A stretch of DNA of 5,578 nt from Candidatus Falkowiibacteriota bacterium (GCA_020849205.1 JADLGS010000008.1:1-5578), one strand, 5' to 3'; positions 1 through 5,578 are shown, counted from the stretch's first letter. A program made the numbers and translations. The notes: generated from the letters alone by a model not told the origin.

Positions 1-32
1 GCTGAATAATCTAGGTATACTTTGTTATCCAT
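1..32 (-). CDS. Cysteine desulfurase, IscS/NifS type, N-terminal fragment (runs off left edge)
   Basis: An ATG at 32-30 opens a frame that continues to base 1 and reads MDNKVYLDYS plus a partial GC- codon compatible with alanine. A lysine/valine-rich start followed at once by YLDYSA or YLDNAATTP is the typical beginning of group I (IscS/NifS-like) cysteine desulfurases, PLP enzymes that convert cysteine to alanine and carry the sulfur as a persulfide. Only about ten codons are visible, so the lysine, histidine and cysteine active-site residues cannot be checked. The gene follows the DUF59 gene on the same strand after 79 bases. A neighbouring sulfur-metabolism operon makes this reading more likely. 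It would be distinct from the complete SufS encoded upstream. It could instead be another fold-type I PLP enzyme with the same N-terminal motif, or a chance short frame. No clear ribosome binding site precedes the ATG. Confidence 0.55.
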   Translation of the reverse strand, partial: MDNKVYLDYS

Positions 33-63
33 AATTTTTTGACAAAAATGTTAATCGGAATAG

Positions 64-93
64 TAGTTAATGATGTATATTTTAAATTAACTA
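64..93. repeat. AT-rich inverted repeat in the gap after the DUF59 gene
   Basis: A perfect 8-base dyad, TAGTTAAT at 64-71 and ATTAACTA at 86-93, is separated by 14 bases. It lies in the 79-base intergenic gap (33-111) between the DUF59 stop and the next ATG. Each arm has only one G or C, and on the minus strand the next T-run (5 T's) comes about 15 bases after the arm, so it is a poor intrinsic terminator. On the minus strand the loop contains TAAAAT (84-79), and a TTGATT lies at 105-100, 15 bases upstream of it. This pair could be a weak sigma70-like promoter for the following gene, in which case the dyad would flank the -10 element like an operator. Each of these roles is inference; only the symmetry is directly seen. 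Confidence 0.3.
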
Positions 94-111
94 TTTTCCA
101 ATCAACTCTTC

Positions 112-405
112 TTATATCCCATACATCGCCCTCAACTCTTTCGTTGGCTTCCATGCAGGTTCAAATGTTATTTCAATATCAACATCTTCAAAGCCAGCAT
201 CTTTAACTGCCTCGGTTACTTTTGCAATGATCAATCCGCCAACTGGACACAGCGGTGAAGTAAAGGTCATGAGGATATGCGCTTTTGCATCACTCACTAT
301 GGTGATTTCATAAATCAATCCAAGCGTCCAAACATCAATCCCAAGTTCTGGATCAACCACCTTTTTTAGTTCTTCAATAATTTTTTCTCGTTTTGTATTT
401 TCCAT
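112..405 (-). CDS. DUF59/MIP18-family metal-sulfur cluster assembly factor (SufT/PaaD-like)
   Basis: This encodes 97 residues and is essentially one MIP18 (DUF59) domain. The diagnostic segments are all present: DPELGIDVWTLGLIYEI at residues 18-34, TFTSPLCP at 47-54 with the conserved reactive Cys53, and FEPAWKP near 81-87, ending in RAMYGI. Family members such as SufT, PaaD and eukaryotic MIP18/CIA2 act in maturation or delivery of iron-sulfur clusters to target proteins, and stand-alone versions often end suf operons. It is cytosolic, with no signal or membrane segment. The ATG at 405-403 is preferred, 10 bases after the sufC stop. An in-frame TTG at 411-409 would add two residues (MN). No strong Shine-Dalgarno site is visible. 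It is the last gene of the tight cluster and probably depends on the same transcript. The family call is firm; the exact partner and role are inferred. Confidence 0.93.
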   Translation of the reverse strand: MENTKREKIIEELKKVVDPELGIDVWTLGLIYEITIVSDAKAHILMTFTSPLCPVGGLIIAKVTEAVKDAGFEDVDIEITFEPAWKPTKELRAMYGI

Positions 406-415
406 ATTCAATCAT

Positions 416-1138
416 CTAATTAAAACCTTTATCTTCAATCTCTTTTGCCAATTCAGGACCACCAGTTTTAATAATAACACCATCCTTCATGATATGTACA
501 ACATCAGGAGTAACATATTGTAAAATGCGTGTATAGTGCGTAATCAAAACTACGGCAGTGTCTTGTTTTTTGAATTGAGTAATTCCTTCCCCGACAACTT
601 TGAGCGCGTCAACATCAAGCCCTGAGTCTGTTTCATCAAGTAAAGCATATGTTGGTTTAAGCAAGAGTAATTGCAAAATTTCTCCGCGTTTTTTTTCACC
701 ACCAGAAAAACCTTTATTAAGGTGTCGCGTTGCAAATTCCGGCGCTACTCCTAATTCTTTCATTGCGTTTTGTAAAAGCCCATGAAACTCCAGTGGATTT
801 TTTTGATCATTAGGATGAAGTGCATTGTACGATGCGCGCAAAAAAGATTGCATTGTCAGTCCAGGAATTTCTGGCGCATGTTGCATCGACAAAAATAGTC
901 CAGCGCGCGAACGACTCGTCGCGTCTTGTGTTGTCATGTCAACACCATCAATAGTAATAGTTCCTTTTGAAATACTATACGCGGGATGTCCCATAATAGT
1001 ATTAACAAGCGTAGATTTACCGCTTCCATTGGGACCCATAATAACATGTACTTCTCCTGGTTTAATTTCAAACGAAACACCCTTCAGGATTTCTTTTTCC
1101 CCGCTTGATGCGTGTAGATTGTGTATTAATAAGCTCAT
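416..1138 (-). CDS. sufC: SufC, Fe-S cluster assembly ATPase
   Basis: A 240-residue ABC-type ATPase of normal SufC length. In order it shows Walker A GPNGSGKST (35-43), Q-loop Gln86 in SMQHAPEIPG, signature FSGGEKKR (144-151), Walker B YALLDE (164-169) followed by the SufC-typical TDSGLDVDAL, and the switch histidine His201 in ITHYTRIL. SufC is soluble, not a membrane transporter. It binds SufB and SufD, and its ATP-driven dimerisation reshapes the SufBCD scaffold so that a cluster can be built. The start ATG overlaps the sufE stop as ATGA (4 bases), a classic sign of translational coupling, and there is no separate Shine-Dalgarno site. One small oddity is KKRGE where most SufC proteins have KKRNE. 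The gene lies far from sufB and sufD in the cluster, with sufS and sufE in between. Confidence 0.98.
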   Translation of the reverse strand: MSLLIHNLHASSGEKEILKGVSFEIKPGEVHVIMGPNGSGKSTLVNTIMGHPAYSISKGTITIDGVDMTTQDATSRSRAGLFLSMQHAPEIPGLTMQSFLRASYNALHPNDQKNPLEFHGLLQNAMKELGVAPEFATRHLNKGFSGGEKKRGEILQLLLLKPTYALLDETDSGLDVDALKVVGEGITQFKKQDTAVVLITHYTRILQYVTPDVVHIMKDGVIIKTGGPELAKEIEDKGFN

Positions 1139-1548
1139 ATTTGTTGTGATGCAAATTTTTGAATAGTGGTAATCATAGACAATAGTCCATGCGCGCGTGT
1201 TGGTGAAAGATTCGAGAGTAATCCAATTTCTTTACAAAACCCTGCGATATCTGTAGTCGCAACTTCTTGTAAAGTAACGTCACTACACAAAGTCGCAATA
1301 AGCGTCGCGATGCCTTTAGCAACAAGCGAGTCAGCGTCAACTCTCACCTGCAGTACGTTGTCGTGAACTGTCATGCGCAACCACACCTGTGATTGACATC
1401 CATGTAGTCGACAATCTTCGGTTTTTTCTGACGCCTCTAGTCCCGGATAACTCTTCCCTGTTTCAATAATGTATTCATACTTTAACTCCCAGTCAGGAAA
1501 ACTCTCAAAGGTAGCTCGCAGCGTATTCATTTTTTCTTGTAGTGTCAT
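1135..1548 (-). CDS. sufE: SufE, sulfur acceptor/transfer protein for SufS
   Basis: A 137-residue SufE-type protein, the same size as the E. coli protein. It has the family pattern FPDWELKYEYIIETG (residues 17-31) and the active-site loop HGCQSQVWL, whose Cys51 falls at the same position as the persulfide cysteine of E. coli SufE. Near the C-terminus, LSPTRAHGL matches LTPSRSQGL of E. coli. SufE takes persulfide sulfur from SufS, stimulates its turnover and hands sulfur to SufB. The chosen ATG at 1548-1546 lies 2 bases after the sufS stop. A longer in-frame start at 1593 would add 15 residues (MYRSFNQSNKNDFVT) overlapping the sufS end; these have no counterpart in the family. The stop overlaps the sufC start by 4 bases. 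An extra Cys46 sits five residues before Cys51 (CRLHGC). It is clearly SufE rather than the zinc-binding SufU. Confidence 0.96.
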   Translation of the reverse strand: MTLQEKMNTLRATFESFPDWELKYEYIIETGKSYPGLEASEKTEDCRLHGCQSQVWLRMTVHDNVLQVRVDADSLVAKGIATLIATLCSDVTLQEVATTDIAGFCKEIGLLSNLSPTRAHGLLSMITTIQKFASQQI

Positions 1549-1550
1549 AG

Positions 1551-2753
1551 TTACGAAATCATTTTTATTGCTTTGGTTAAAGCTACGATACACTCATCTA
1601 TATCTTCTTGTGAAGTTGTGATACCACACGAAATCCGAACAGTCGATGGCACACCAAGAAGCGCAAGCAATGGTTGCGTGCAGTGATGCCCCGTTCGCAC
1701 CGCGACACCTTCTTGATCAAGGAGCGTTCCAATATCAAACGCATGCGCGCCCTCTACTACAAATGAAATAATACCAGTGTGATGCTGTGGACCAAGAATT
1801 CGAAGCTGTGGAATTTCTTTGAGGCGTTTGTGCGCGTACTTGGTAATCATATCTACGTGCATACCAATTGAATGCATATCAAGTTCTTGTAAAAACTGAA
1901 TTGCCGCCGCCAAACCTAAAGCTCCCGCAATATTGGGAGTACCCGCTTCAAATCGAAACGGAATATTTCCCCATGTCGCGTGATCATATGAAACATGACT
2001 AATCATACCTCCTCCAAATGCGCTTGGTTCAAGTAACGTGAGCGCGCTCATACGTCCATACATAACACCTGCGCCAGTGGGTCCATACACTTTATGACCA
2101 GCAAATACCAAGAAATCACAACCAAGTTTTTTTACATTAATTTCGTGATGAGCTGCCATCTGTGCAGCATCAATAATCGTATATGCATGCATCTCCTGCG
2201 CACGAGAGATGATTGTCTCGAGTGGAATTAAAGTACCAAGCGTATTTGACAAAGCCGTTACGCTCACAATTTTTGTCGATTCATCAATCACTTGATTGAT
2301 ACTATGTAAATCAAGGGCGCCATCGCTGGTAATTTCAAGATAGCGGATATGCGCGCCGGTGCGCTTGGCAACCTCTAGCCACGGTACTAAATTTGAATGA
2401 TGTTCAAAACGAGACAGCACGATACTGTCATCGGGTGTTAAAAGATGCTCCAAGCCAAGCGCAAGCGCGTTAAGCGCTGCCGTTGCTCCACTCGTAAATA
2501 CAATTTCATTGGTGTCCGCGCCAATAAAATCAGCAACGGTCCGGCGCGCGCGTTCATACATCTCCGACGCAATCATACTCATCTCATGAACTCCTCGGTG
2601 CACATTCGCGTTGTACTGCTCGTAGTATTCATTCATCGCCGTCGTTACCAGATCTGGCGTGAGCGCTGTTGCTGCAAAATCAAGATAGACCAAGTTTTTC
2701 TTGTGCTTATATAATGCAAATTCTTTTTTAATTTTTTTAGTGTTGAGGATCAT
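1551..2753 (-). CDS. sufS: SufS, group II cysteine desulfurase
   Basis: A 400-residue PLP-dependent cysteine desulfurase, close to the usual length of about 405. Visible landmarks are YLDFAATALTP near residues 23-33, TSGATAALN (87-95), RFEHHSNLVPW with the PLP-stacking histidine (115-125), LSNTLGTLIP (168-177), IDAAQ (194-198), AGHKVYGPTGAG with the PLP lysine Lys221, and RTGHHCTQPLL with catalytic Cys358. The short RTGHHC loop identifies group II (SufS/CsdA) rather than IscS. It supplies persulfide sulfur to SufE, encoded next. The ATG at 2753-2751 gives the family-like N-terminus MILNTKKIKKEF, with a weak AAGAAG upstream, and overlaps the sufD end by 17 bases. An upstream TTG at 2777 would add eight lysine/histidine-rich residues and is less likely. 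The common YLDNAAT motif reads YLDFAAT here, at a position that varies in the family. Confidence 0.97.
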   Translation of the reverse strand: MILNTKKIKKEFALYKHKKNLVYLDFAATALTPDLVTTAMNEYYEQYNANVHRGVHEMSMIASEMYERARRTVADFIGADTNEIVFTSGATAALNALALGLEHLLTPDDSIVLSRFEHHSNLVPWLEVAKRTGAHIRYLEITSDGALDLHSINQVIDESTKIVSVTALSNTLGTLIPLETIISRAQEMHAYTIIDAAQMAAHHEINVKKLGCDFLVFAGHKVYGPTGAGVMYGRMSALTLLEPSAFGGGMISHVSYDHATWGNIPFRFEAGTPNIAGALGLAAAIQFLQELDMHSIGMHVDMITKYAHKRLKEIPQLRILGPQHHTGIISFVVEGAHAFDIGTLLDQEGVAVRTGHHCTQPLLALLGVPSTVRISCGITTSQEDIDECIVALTKAIKMIS

Positions 2754-3924
2754 ATGCTTCTTGTGTTTGTAAGCCAAGTAAAAATTCTTTGACTTCGAAT
2801 TGTTGTTGAGGTGTTATCAGTGACAGAGCTTCATCAAAATAACTATCGATATACAATGCTTGAATTTGTTCACATGTGAGGCCACGAGACATTCCATAAA
2901 ACGACATCATATCACTTAACTTCGTCGCGCTCACGCCATGAGAGCACGTCACATCATGAGTCGCGATATCAAGATTTGGCACTGGATTGTATCGCGCGCG
3001 TGGAGAAAGTAGCAATGCTTCTTGTTTTTGATAACCATCACTTCCCTGTGCCAATGGACTCATGATGATATTACCTCGATGTAATACATGAGCAACATCA
3101 GCCAAAACCTCTCGGGCAAAAAGTTTACTGTGCGTGTGAGCAGTTTCGTGAACAACACTCGTGACAATATCAAACATCGCGCGTGCTGTAGCATGAATCG
3201 CATTATGAATAATGATACTTGCGTCTTTGTCTAGGGCGTATCCGCATGTCGTTGATGAAACAACACCTTCTCCACGCGTAGCGATCGTTACGCTTGCGTT
3301 CGCGTTTTTTGCGGCAAGAATTGTTCGATGAATACATAATGCATGATCAGCTTTTGCATCTTCAAATGCGATCAGAGATAAACGAGCGCTCTCACTAACA
3401 ACATACTCAATAATGACGCTGTGAGTTTTTGGCGCGTGAATTGTTTCTCGAACGTTCACTGTCGCCGATGGTGGCAAAACGACAAGACAATACGTCATCG
3501 CGTATTCTTCTTGTGAAGTAATGATCAGTTCAAATTCTTTGTCAGCTTGTGGAATCATTACAAGATAACCATCGGTAAAAGCAGCTCCCGTCACGCTACT
3601 AAACGACTTAGCTACAATTTCTTTTGGTCGCATAAACATATAGCGCGAAACAAGTTGCGCAAGCTTTTTTTCTTTAATCGCGCTGTCAAAATGATACACC
3701 TTCGCCTCATCGCAACTCACGAGCGCGCCACTTACTGAAAAATCTCCATCAGCAAAAAGTGATGACGAGTATCGCGCCTGCAATCCAATCCCGTATGATT
3801 GATCGCCCAGTTGAGAAACGGCGCTTTGGTCAAAAACACTCATGCGTTTATCAAAAAGCCACGCTGGCTCAGCGAGCGCGTTTGATAAAGTTTGTATCTC
3901 GTTGTGTGTTATTGATGTAATCAT
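2737..3924 (-). CDS. sufD: SufD, Fe-S cluster assembly scaffold subunit
   Basis: A 395-residue SufB/SufD-family protein. The N-terminal helical region carries EPAWLFDKR (residues 19-27). The middle is a beta-rich core. The C-terminal part has HRGNIIMSPLAQGSDGYQ (282-299), then LLLSPRARYNPVPNLDI and HDVTCSHG (323-330), followed by FYGMSRGLT. Cys327 and His329 align with Cys358 and His360 of E. coli SufD, residues known to matter for cluster assembly and iron handling. SufD pairs with SufB and SufC as the cytosolic scaffold. The ATG at 3924-3922 lies 5 bases after the sufB stop, with a weak GGA 8 bases upstream; a GGAGGG inside the sufB end is 18 bases away and probably too far. The N-terminal half is divergent and the tail after residue 350 is less conserved, as is usual for SufD. 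It is distinguished from SufB by the CSHG motif and shorter core. Confidence 0.95.
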   Translation of the reverse strand: MITSITHNEIQTLSNALAEPAWLFDKRMSVFDQSAVSQLGDQSYGIGLQARYSSSLFADGDFSVSGALVSCDEAKVYHFDSAIKEKKLAQLVSRYMFMRPKEIVAKSFSSVTGAAFTDGYLVMIPQADKEFELIITSQEEYAMTYCLVVLPPSATVNVRETIHAPKTHSVIIEYVVSESARLSLIAFEDAKADHALCIHRTILAAKNANASVTIATRGEGVVSSTTCGYALDKDASIIIHNAIHATARAMFDIVTSVVHETAHTHSKLFAREVLADVAHVLHRGNIIMSPLAQGSDGYQKQEALLLSPRARYNPVPNLDIATHDVTCSHGVSATKLSDMMSFYGMSRGLTCEQIQALYIDSYFDEALSLITPQQQFEVKEFLLGLQTQEAYDPQH

Positions 3925-3929
3925 ACGTT

Positions 3930-5330
3930 TTATCCAACACTTCCCTCCATTTCAAGTTCAATAAGCTTATTGAGTTCAAGCGCGTATTCAAGCGGAAGTG
4001 ATTTCACGATAGGTTCAATAAATCCCGCAACTACCATTTGCGTTGCTTGCTCTTGCGTCATTCCTCGTGACATCAAATAAAAAATCTCCTCATCGCCAAT
4101 CTTTCCAACGCGAGCTTCATGAGCCATATCAACAGCATCGGTTTCAAGAAGCATTGTTGGATACGTTTGCGAAACACTCTGTGGATCCAAGAGCAAGGCA
4201 TCACACTCAACCGCAACGGAACTGTTGATCGCCGTCGGCGCAACTCGAACGTACCCACGATACGACGCAATACCACCATCTTTTGAAATCGATTTCGCGG
4301 TTATCGTTGATTTTGTTTCCGGCGCCACGTGAATTACTTTTGATCCCGTATCTTGATGCTGTCCGGCGCCGGCAAATGCAATGCCAAGTGAATCACTTCG
4401 CGCTCCTCGCCCACGAAGAATCGATGCTGGATACAGCATGGTAACGCCAGATCCCATATTTCCATTAACCCACTCAATCACACCTCCCTCATCAACGAGA
4501 GCGCGTTTTGTATTGAGGTTATAAGTATTTTTTGACCAATTTTCAATTGATGAGTAGCGGACTCGCGCGTTCTTTTTGACAAAAATCTCAACGCAACCAG
4601 CGTGCAAAGAATTTGAATTGTAGCGAGGCGCGCTACATCCTTCAATGTAATGAAGCTCACTCCCTTCGTCAGCTATAATGAGGGTATGCTCAAACTGTCC
4701 GCCTGCATATGCGTTCATGCGAAAATACGCCTGCAAAGGTAACTCGACTTTCACGCCTTTGGGTACATAAATAAACGTACCACCTGACCACGCAGCAGCA
4801 TGAATCATAATAAATTTATGATCATTGATAGGAACGCATTGGGTCATGAAATATTCTTTCACTAACTCAGGGTATTTTTGCACCGCAACATCCATATTTT
4901 CAAAAATCACTCCTTTGTCAGATAATTCTTTCTTGAGCGAATGATACACTACATCAGAATCATACTGCGCTCCAACTCCGCCAAGCACTTCACGCTCAGC
5001 CTGAGGAATTCCTAGTCGTTCAAAAGTTTTTTTGATTTCATCAGGCACCTTCCCCCAATCACTCGCTTCTTGCGTATCAGGTCTCACGAAATAAACTATT
5101 TCATCGAGATTAAGCGCGGTAAGATTTGGACCCCATGTAGGCATCGCTGTTTTTTGATGCAACGCAAATCCCGCAAGACGTTTTTGTAACATCCACTCAG
5201 GTTCATTTTTTTGCGAACTAATAAGCTTTACGATTTCTTCTGACAACCCCGGTCGCGATTTGAGTCGCGAATGGTCAGCGTCGGCGTGTTCATAAAGCTC
5301 TCTATTTTGTGTAGTTGAAAAATCATTCAT
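3930..5330 (-). CDS. sufB: SufB, Fe-S cluster assembly scaffold subunit
   Basis: A 466-residue SufB, the usual size of the shorter (Bacillus-type) branch. Landmarks are ISSQKNEPEWMLQKRL (37-52), FIYVPKGVKVELPLQAYFR (186-204), HYIEGCSAPRY (227-237), NLNTKRALV (271-279), and the C-terminal VECDALLLD and HEARVGKIGDEEIFYLMSRG segments. Counting back from the shared terminus, Cys376 and Glu405 correspond to E. coli SufB Cys405 and Glu434, the residues for sulfur acceptance and cluster formation. SufB forms the cytosolic SufBCD scaffold and receives persulfide from SufE. It is the first suf gene here. Its ATG lies inside the end of the upstream calcium-repeat gene, overlapping by 8 bases in the string ATGAATGA, and no Shine-Dalgarno site is seen. 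Translation may therefore depend on upstream ribosomes, or a promoter lies within or beyond the upstream gene. An inverted repeat ends 5 bases before the start. Confidence 0.98.
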   Translation of the reverse strand: MNDFSTTQNRELYEHADADHSRLKSRPGLSEEIVKLISSQKNEPEWMLQKRLAGFALHQKTAMPTWGPNLTALNLDEIVYFVRPDTQEASDWGKVPDEIKKTFERLGIPQAEREVLGGVGAQYDSDVVYHSLKKELSDKGVIFENMDVAVQKYPELVKEYFMTQCVPINDHKFIMIHAAAWSGGTFIYVPKGVKVELPLQAYFRMNAYAGGQFEHTLIIADEGSELHYIEGCSAPRYNSNSLHAGCVEIFVKKNARVRYSSIENWSKNTYNLNTKRALVDEGGVIEWVNGNMGSGVTMLYPASILRGRGARSDSLGIAFAGAGQHQDTGSKVIHVAPETKSTITAKSISKDGGIASYRGYVRVAPTAINSSVAVECDALLLDPQSVSQTYPTMLLETDAVDMAHEARVGKIGDEEIFYLMSRGMTQEQATQMVVAGFIEPIVKSLPLEYALELNKLIELEMEGSVG

Positions 5331-5578
5331 TGGAATTTACAATAAATCGATCTTGTAAAGTTTCAAAAAAGTTTTTGCCTTGTGACGTTGAGGCATCATT
5401 TTTGATGATAATACTTGTTCCTTCTTTTAATTCTTGCGCGTCACTCATGCCGTCTCCATCGCTATCAACGTCAGCGAGTCGCTTCCCATCGCCCACATGC
5501 GGAGAAAATTTGTTATCAATTTCGTCTCCATCACTAAAACCATCGTTATCAGTATCAACATCAAAACGTTCTGTATAA
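5323..5578 (-). CDS. Calcium-binding-repeat (thrombospondin type 3-like) protein, C-terminal fragment
   Basis: An open frame enters from the right edge and ends at a TGA at 5325-5323, giving 84 visible residues. It contains two D-x-D-x-D-G-x-S-D-x-x-E calcium-loop repeats, DVDTDNDGFSDGDE (bases 5562-5521) and DVDSDGDGMSDAQE (5472-5431), joined by a spacer containing SPHVGDGKRL. Such repeats are typical of TSP3-like and EF-hand-like loops in secreted or surface proteins, where calcium stiffens the stalk. The tail after the second repeat is polar (ending DRFIVNSNE), with no membrane segment, LPXTG or other sorting motif. If the protein is exported, its signal or anchor must be in the missing N-terminal part. 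It overlaps the sufB start by 8 bases and is probably cotranscribed with the operon. The opposite strand also has a long frame here, but it lacks any recognisable motif. The repeat type is clear; the overall function is unknown. Confidence 0.85.
   Translation of the reverse strand, partial: YTERFDVDTDNDGFSDGDEIDNKFSPHVGDGKRLADVDSDGDGMSDAQELKEGTSIIIKNDASTSQGKNFFETLQDRFIVNSNE
5336..5359. repeat. Inverted repeat just upstream of sufB
   Basis: A perfect 7-base dyad, TTTACAA (5336-5342) and TTGTAAA (5353-5359), has a 10-base spacer. It ends 5 bases before the sufB ATG and lies within the last codons of the calcium-repeat gene. The spacing and symmetry could suit a dimeric repressor site or a small AU-rich mRNA hairpin covering the place where a ribosome binding site would be. 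I do not recognise it as a known IscR, SufR or Fur site. The minus-strand TTTACA resembles a -35 element, but no convincing -10 follows at the right distance. Because it is AT-rich and inside coding sequence, it may be chance. Confidence 0.28.

Noticed and set aside
34..49. ATTTTT/AAAAAT mini-hairpin as a terminator
   Set aside because: Only A-T pairs with a 4-base loop, immediately before a probable start codon; too weak to call.
825..1166. Plus-strand open frame of 113 codons
   Set aside because: It lies antisense within sufC and the sufE end, whose motifs are complete; no family features and no context for a gene on the other strand.
1546..1593. Longer sufE start adding 15 residues
   Set aside because: The extension overlaps the sufS end and is not family-like; the ATG at 1548 gives the standard SufE length and puts the active cysteine at position 51.
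2754..2777. TTG start for sufS adding eight residues
   Set aside because: A rare start codon, a deeper overlap with sufD and a lysine/histidine-rich extension not expected in SufS; the ATG at 2753 gives a typical N-terminus.
3943..3948. GGAGGG on the minus strand as ribosome binding site of sufD
   Set aside because: It is 18 bases from the ATG, too far for normal pairing, and is explained as sufB codons for the conserved EGSVG terminus.
5354..5359. TTTACA as a -35 box for a sufB promoter
   Set aside because: No acceptable -10 element at 16-18 bases, and the sufB ATG follows too closely for a usual leader.
5315..5578. Plus-strand open frame of 87 codons at the right edge
   Set aside because: It mirrors the calcium-repeat gene on the minus strand, which has clear D-x-D-x-D-G motifs; the plus-strand product has no recognisable features.
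1..5578. CRISPR array, tRNA/rRNA genes, insertion sequences, or a novel multi-gene system
   Set aside because: No spaced direct repeats, cloverleaf-like segments, transposase motifs or target-site duplications were seen; nearly all sequence is explained by known Suf components and their flanking genes.

Overview
All genes in this window read on the minus strand. It holds an apparently complete SUF iron-sulfur cluster assembly operon, with a cut-off gene at each end. In transcription order (right to left) it contains: the 3' end of a calcium-binding-repeat (thrombospondin type 3-like) protein, sufB, sufD, sufS, sufE, sufC, a single-domain DUF59/MIP18-type assembly factor, and, after a 79-base AT-rich gap, the first codons of what looks like a second (IscS/NifS-type) cysteine desulfurase that runs off the left edge.

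The genes are packed very tightly. The first gene overlaps sufB by 8 bases, sufB and sufD are 5 bases apart, sufD overlaps sufS by 17, sufS and sufE are 2 apart, sufE overlaps sufC by 4 (ATGA), and sufC and the DUF59 gene are about 10 apart. One polycistronic mRNA with translational coupling is the natural reading. No strong Shine-Dalgarno site sits at a normal distance from any start. The only non-coding stretch longer than about 10 bases is 33-111, and no gene-free stretch exceeds 300 bases.

How the parts should work together, from family knowledge: SufS takes sulfur from cysteine as a persulfide on Cys358. SufE accepts it on Cys51 and passes it to the SufB-SufC-SufD scaffold, where the ATPase SufC drives the conformational change for cluster building on SufB/SufD. 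The DUF59 protein probably helps maturation or delivery to target proteins. The key residues I looked for in SufS, SufE, SufC, SufB and SufD are all present, so the machine looks functional. No A-type carrier, SufU/IscU scaffold or Rrf2-type regulator gene is in the window.

The organism is a bacterium using the standard code, since TGA is used as a stop and never appears inside a frame. The pairing of SufS with a true SufE points to Bacteria. The D-x-D-x-D-G repeats with the spacer 'SPHVGDGKRL' resemble extracellular proteins I associate with Candidate Phyla Radiation (Patescibacteria, Parcubacteria-like) genomes, but that placement is inference and a DPANN archaeon is not strictly excluded. 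The gene order B-D-S-E-C-DUF59 is unusual. I see no evidence of an entirely new system; the points worth following are the gene order, the linkage to a surface-type protein, the adjacent second desulfurase, and two dyad-symmetric sequences flanking the operon.
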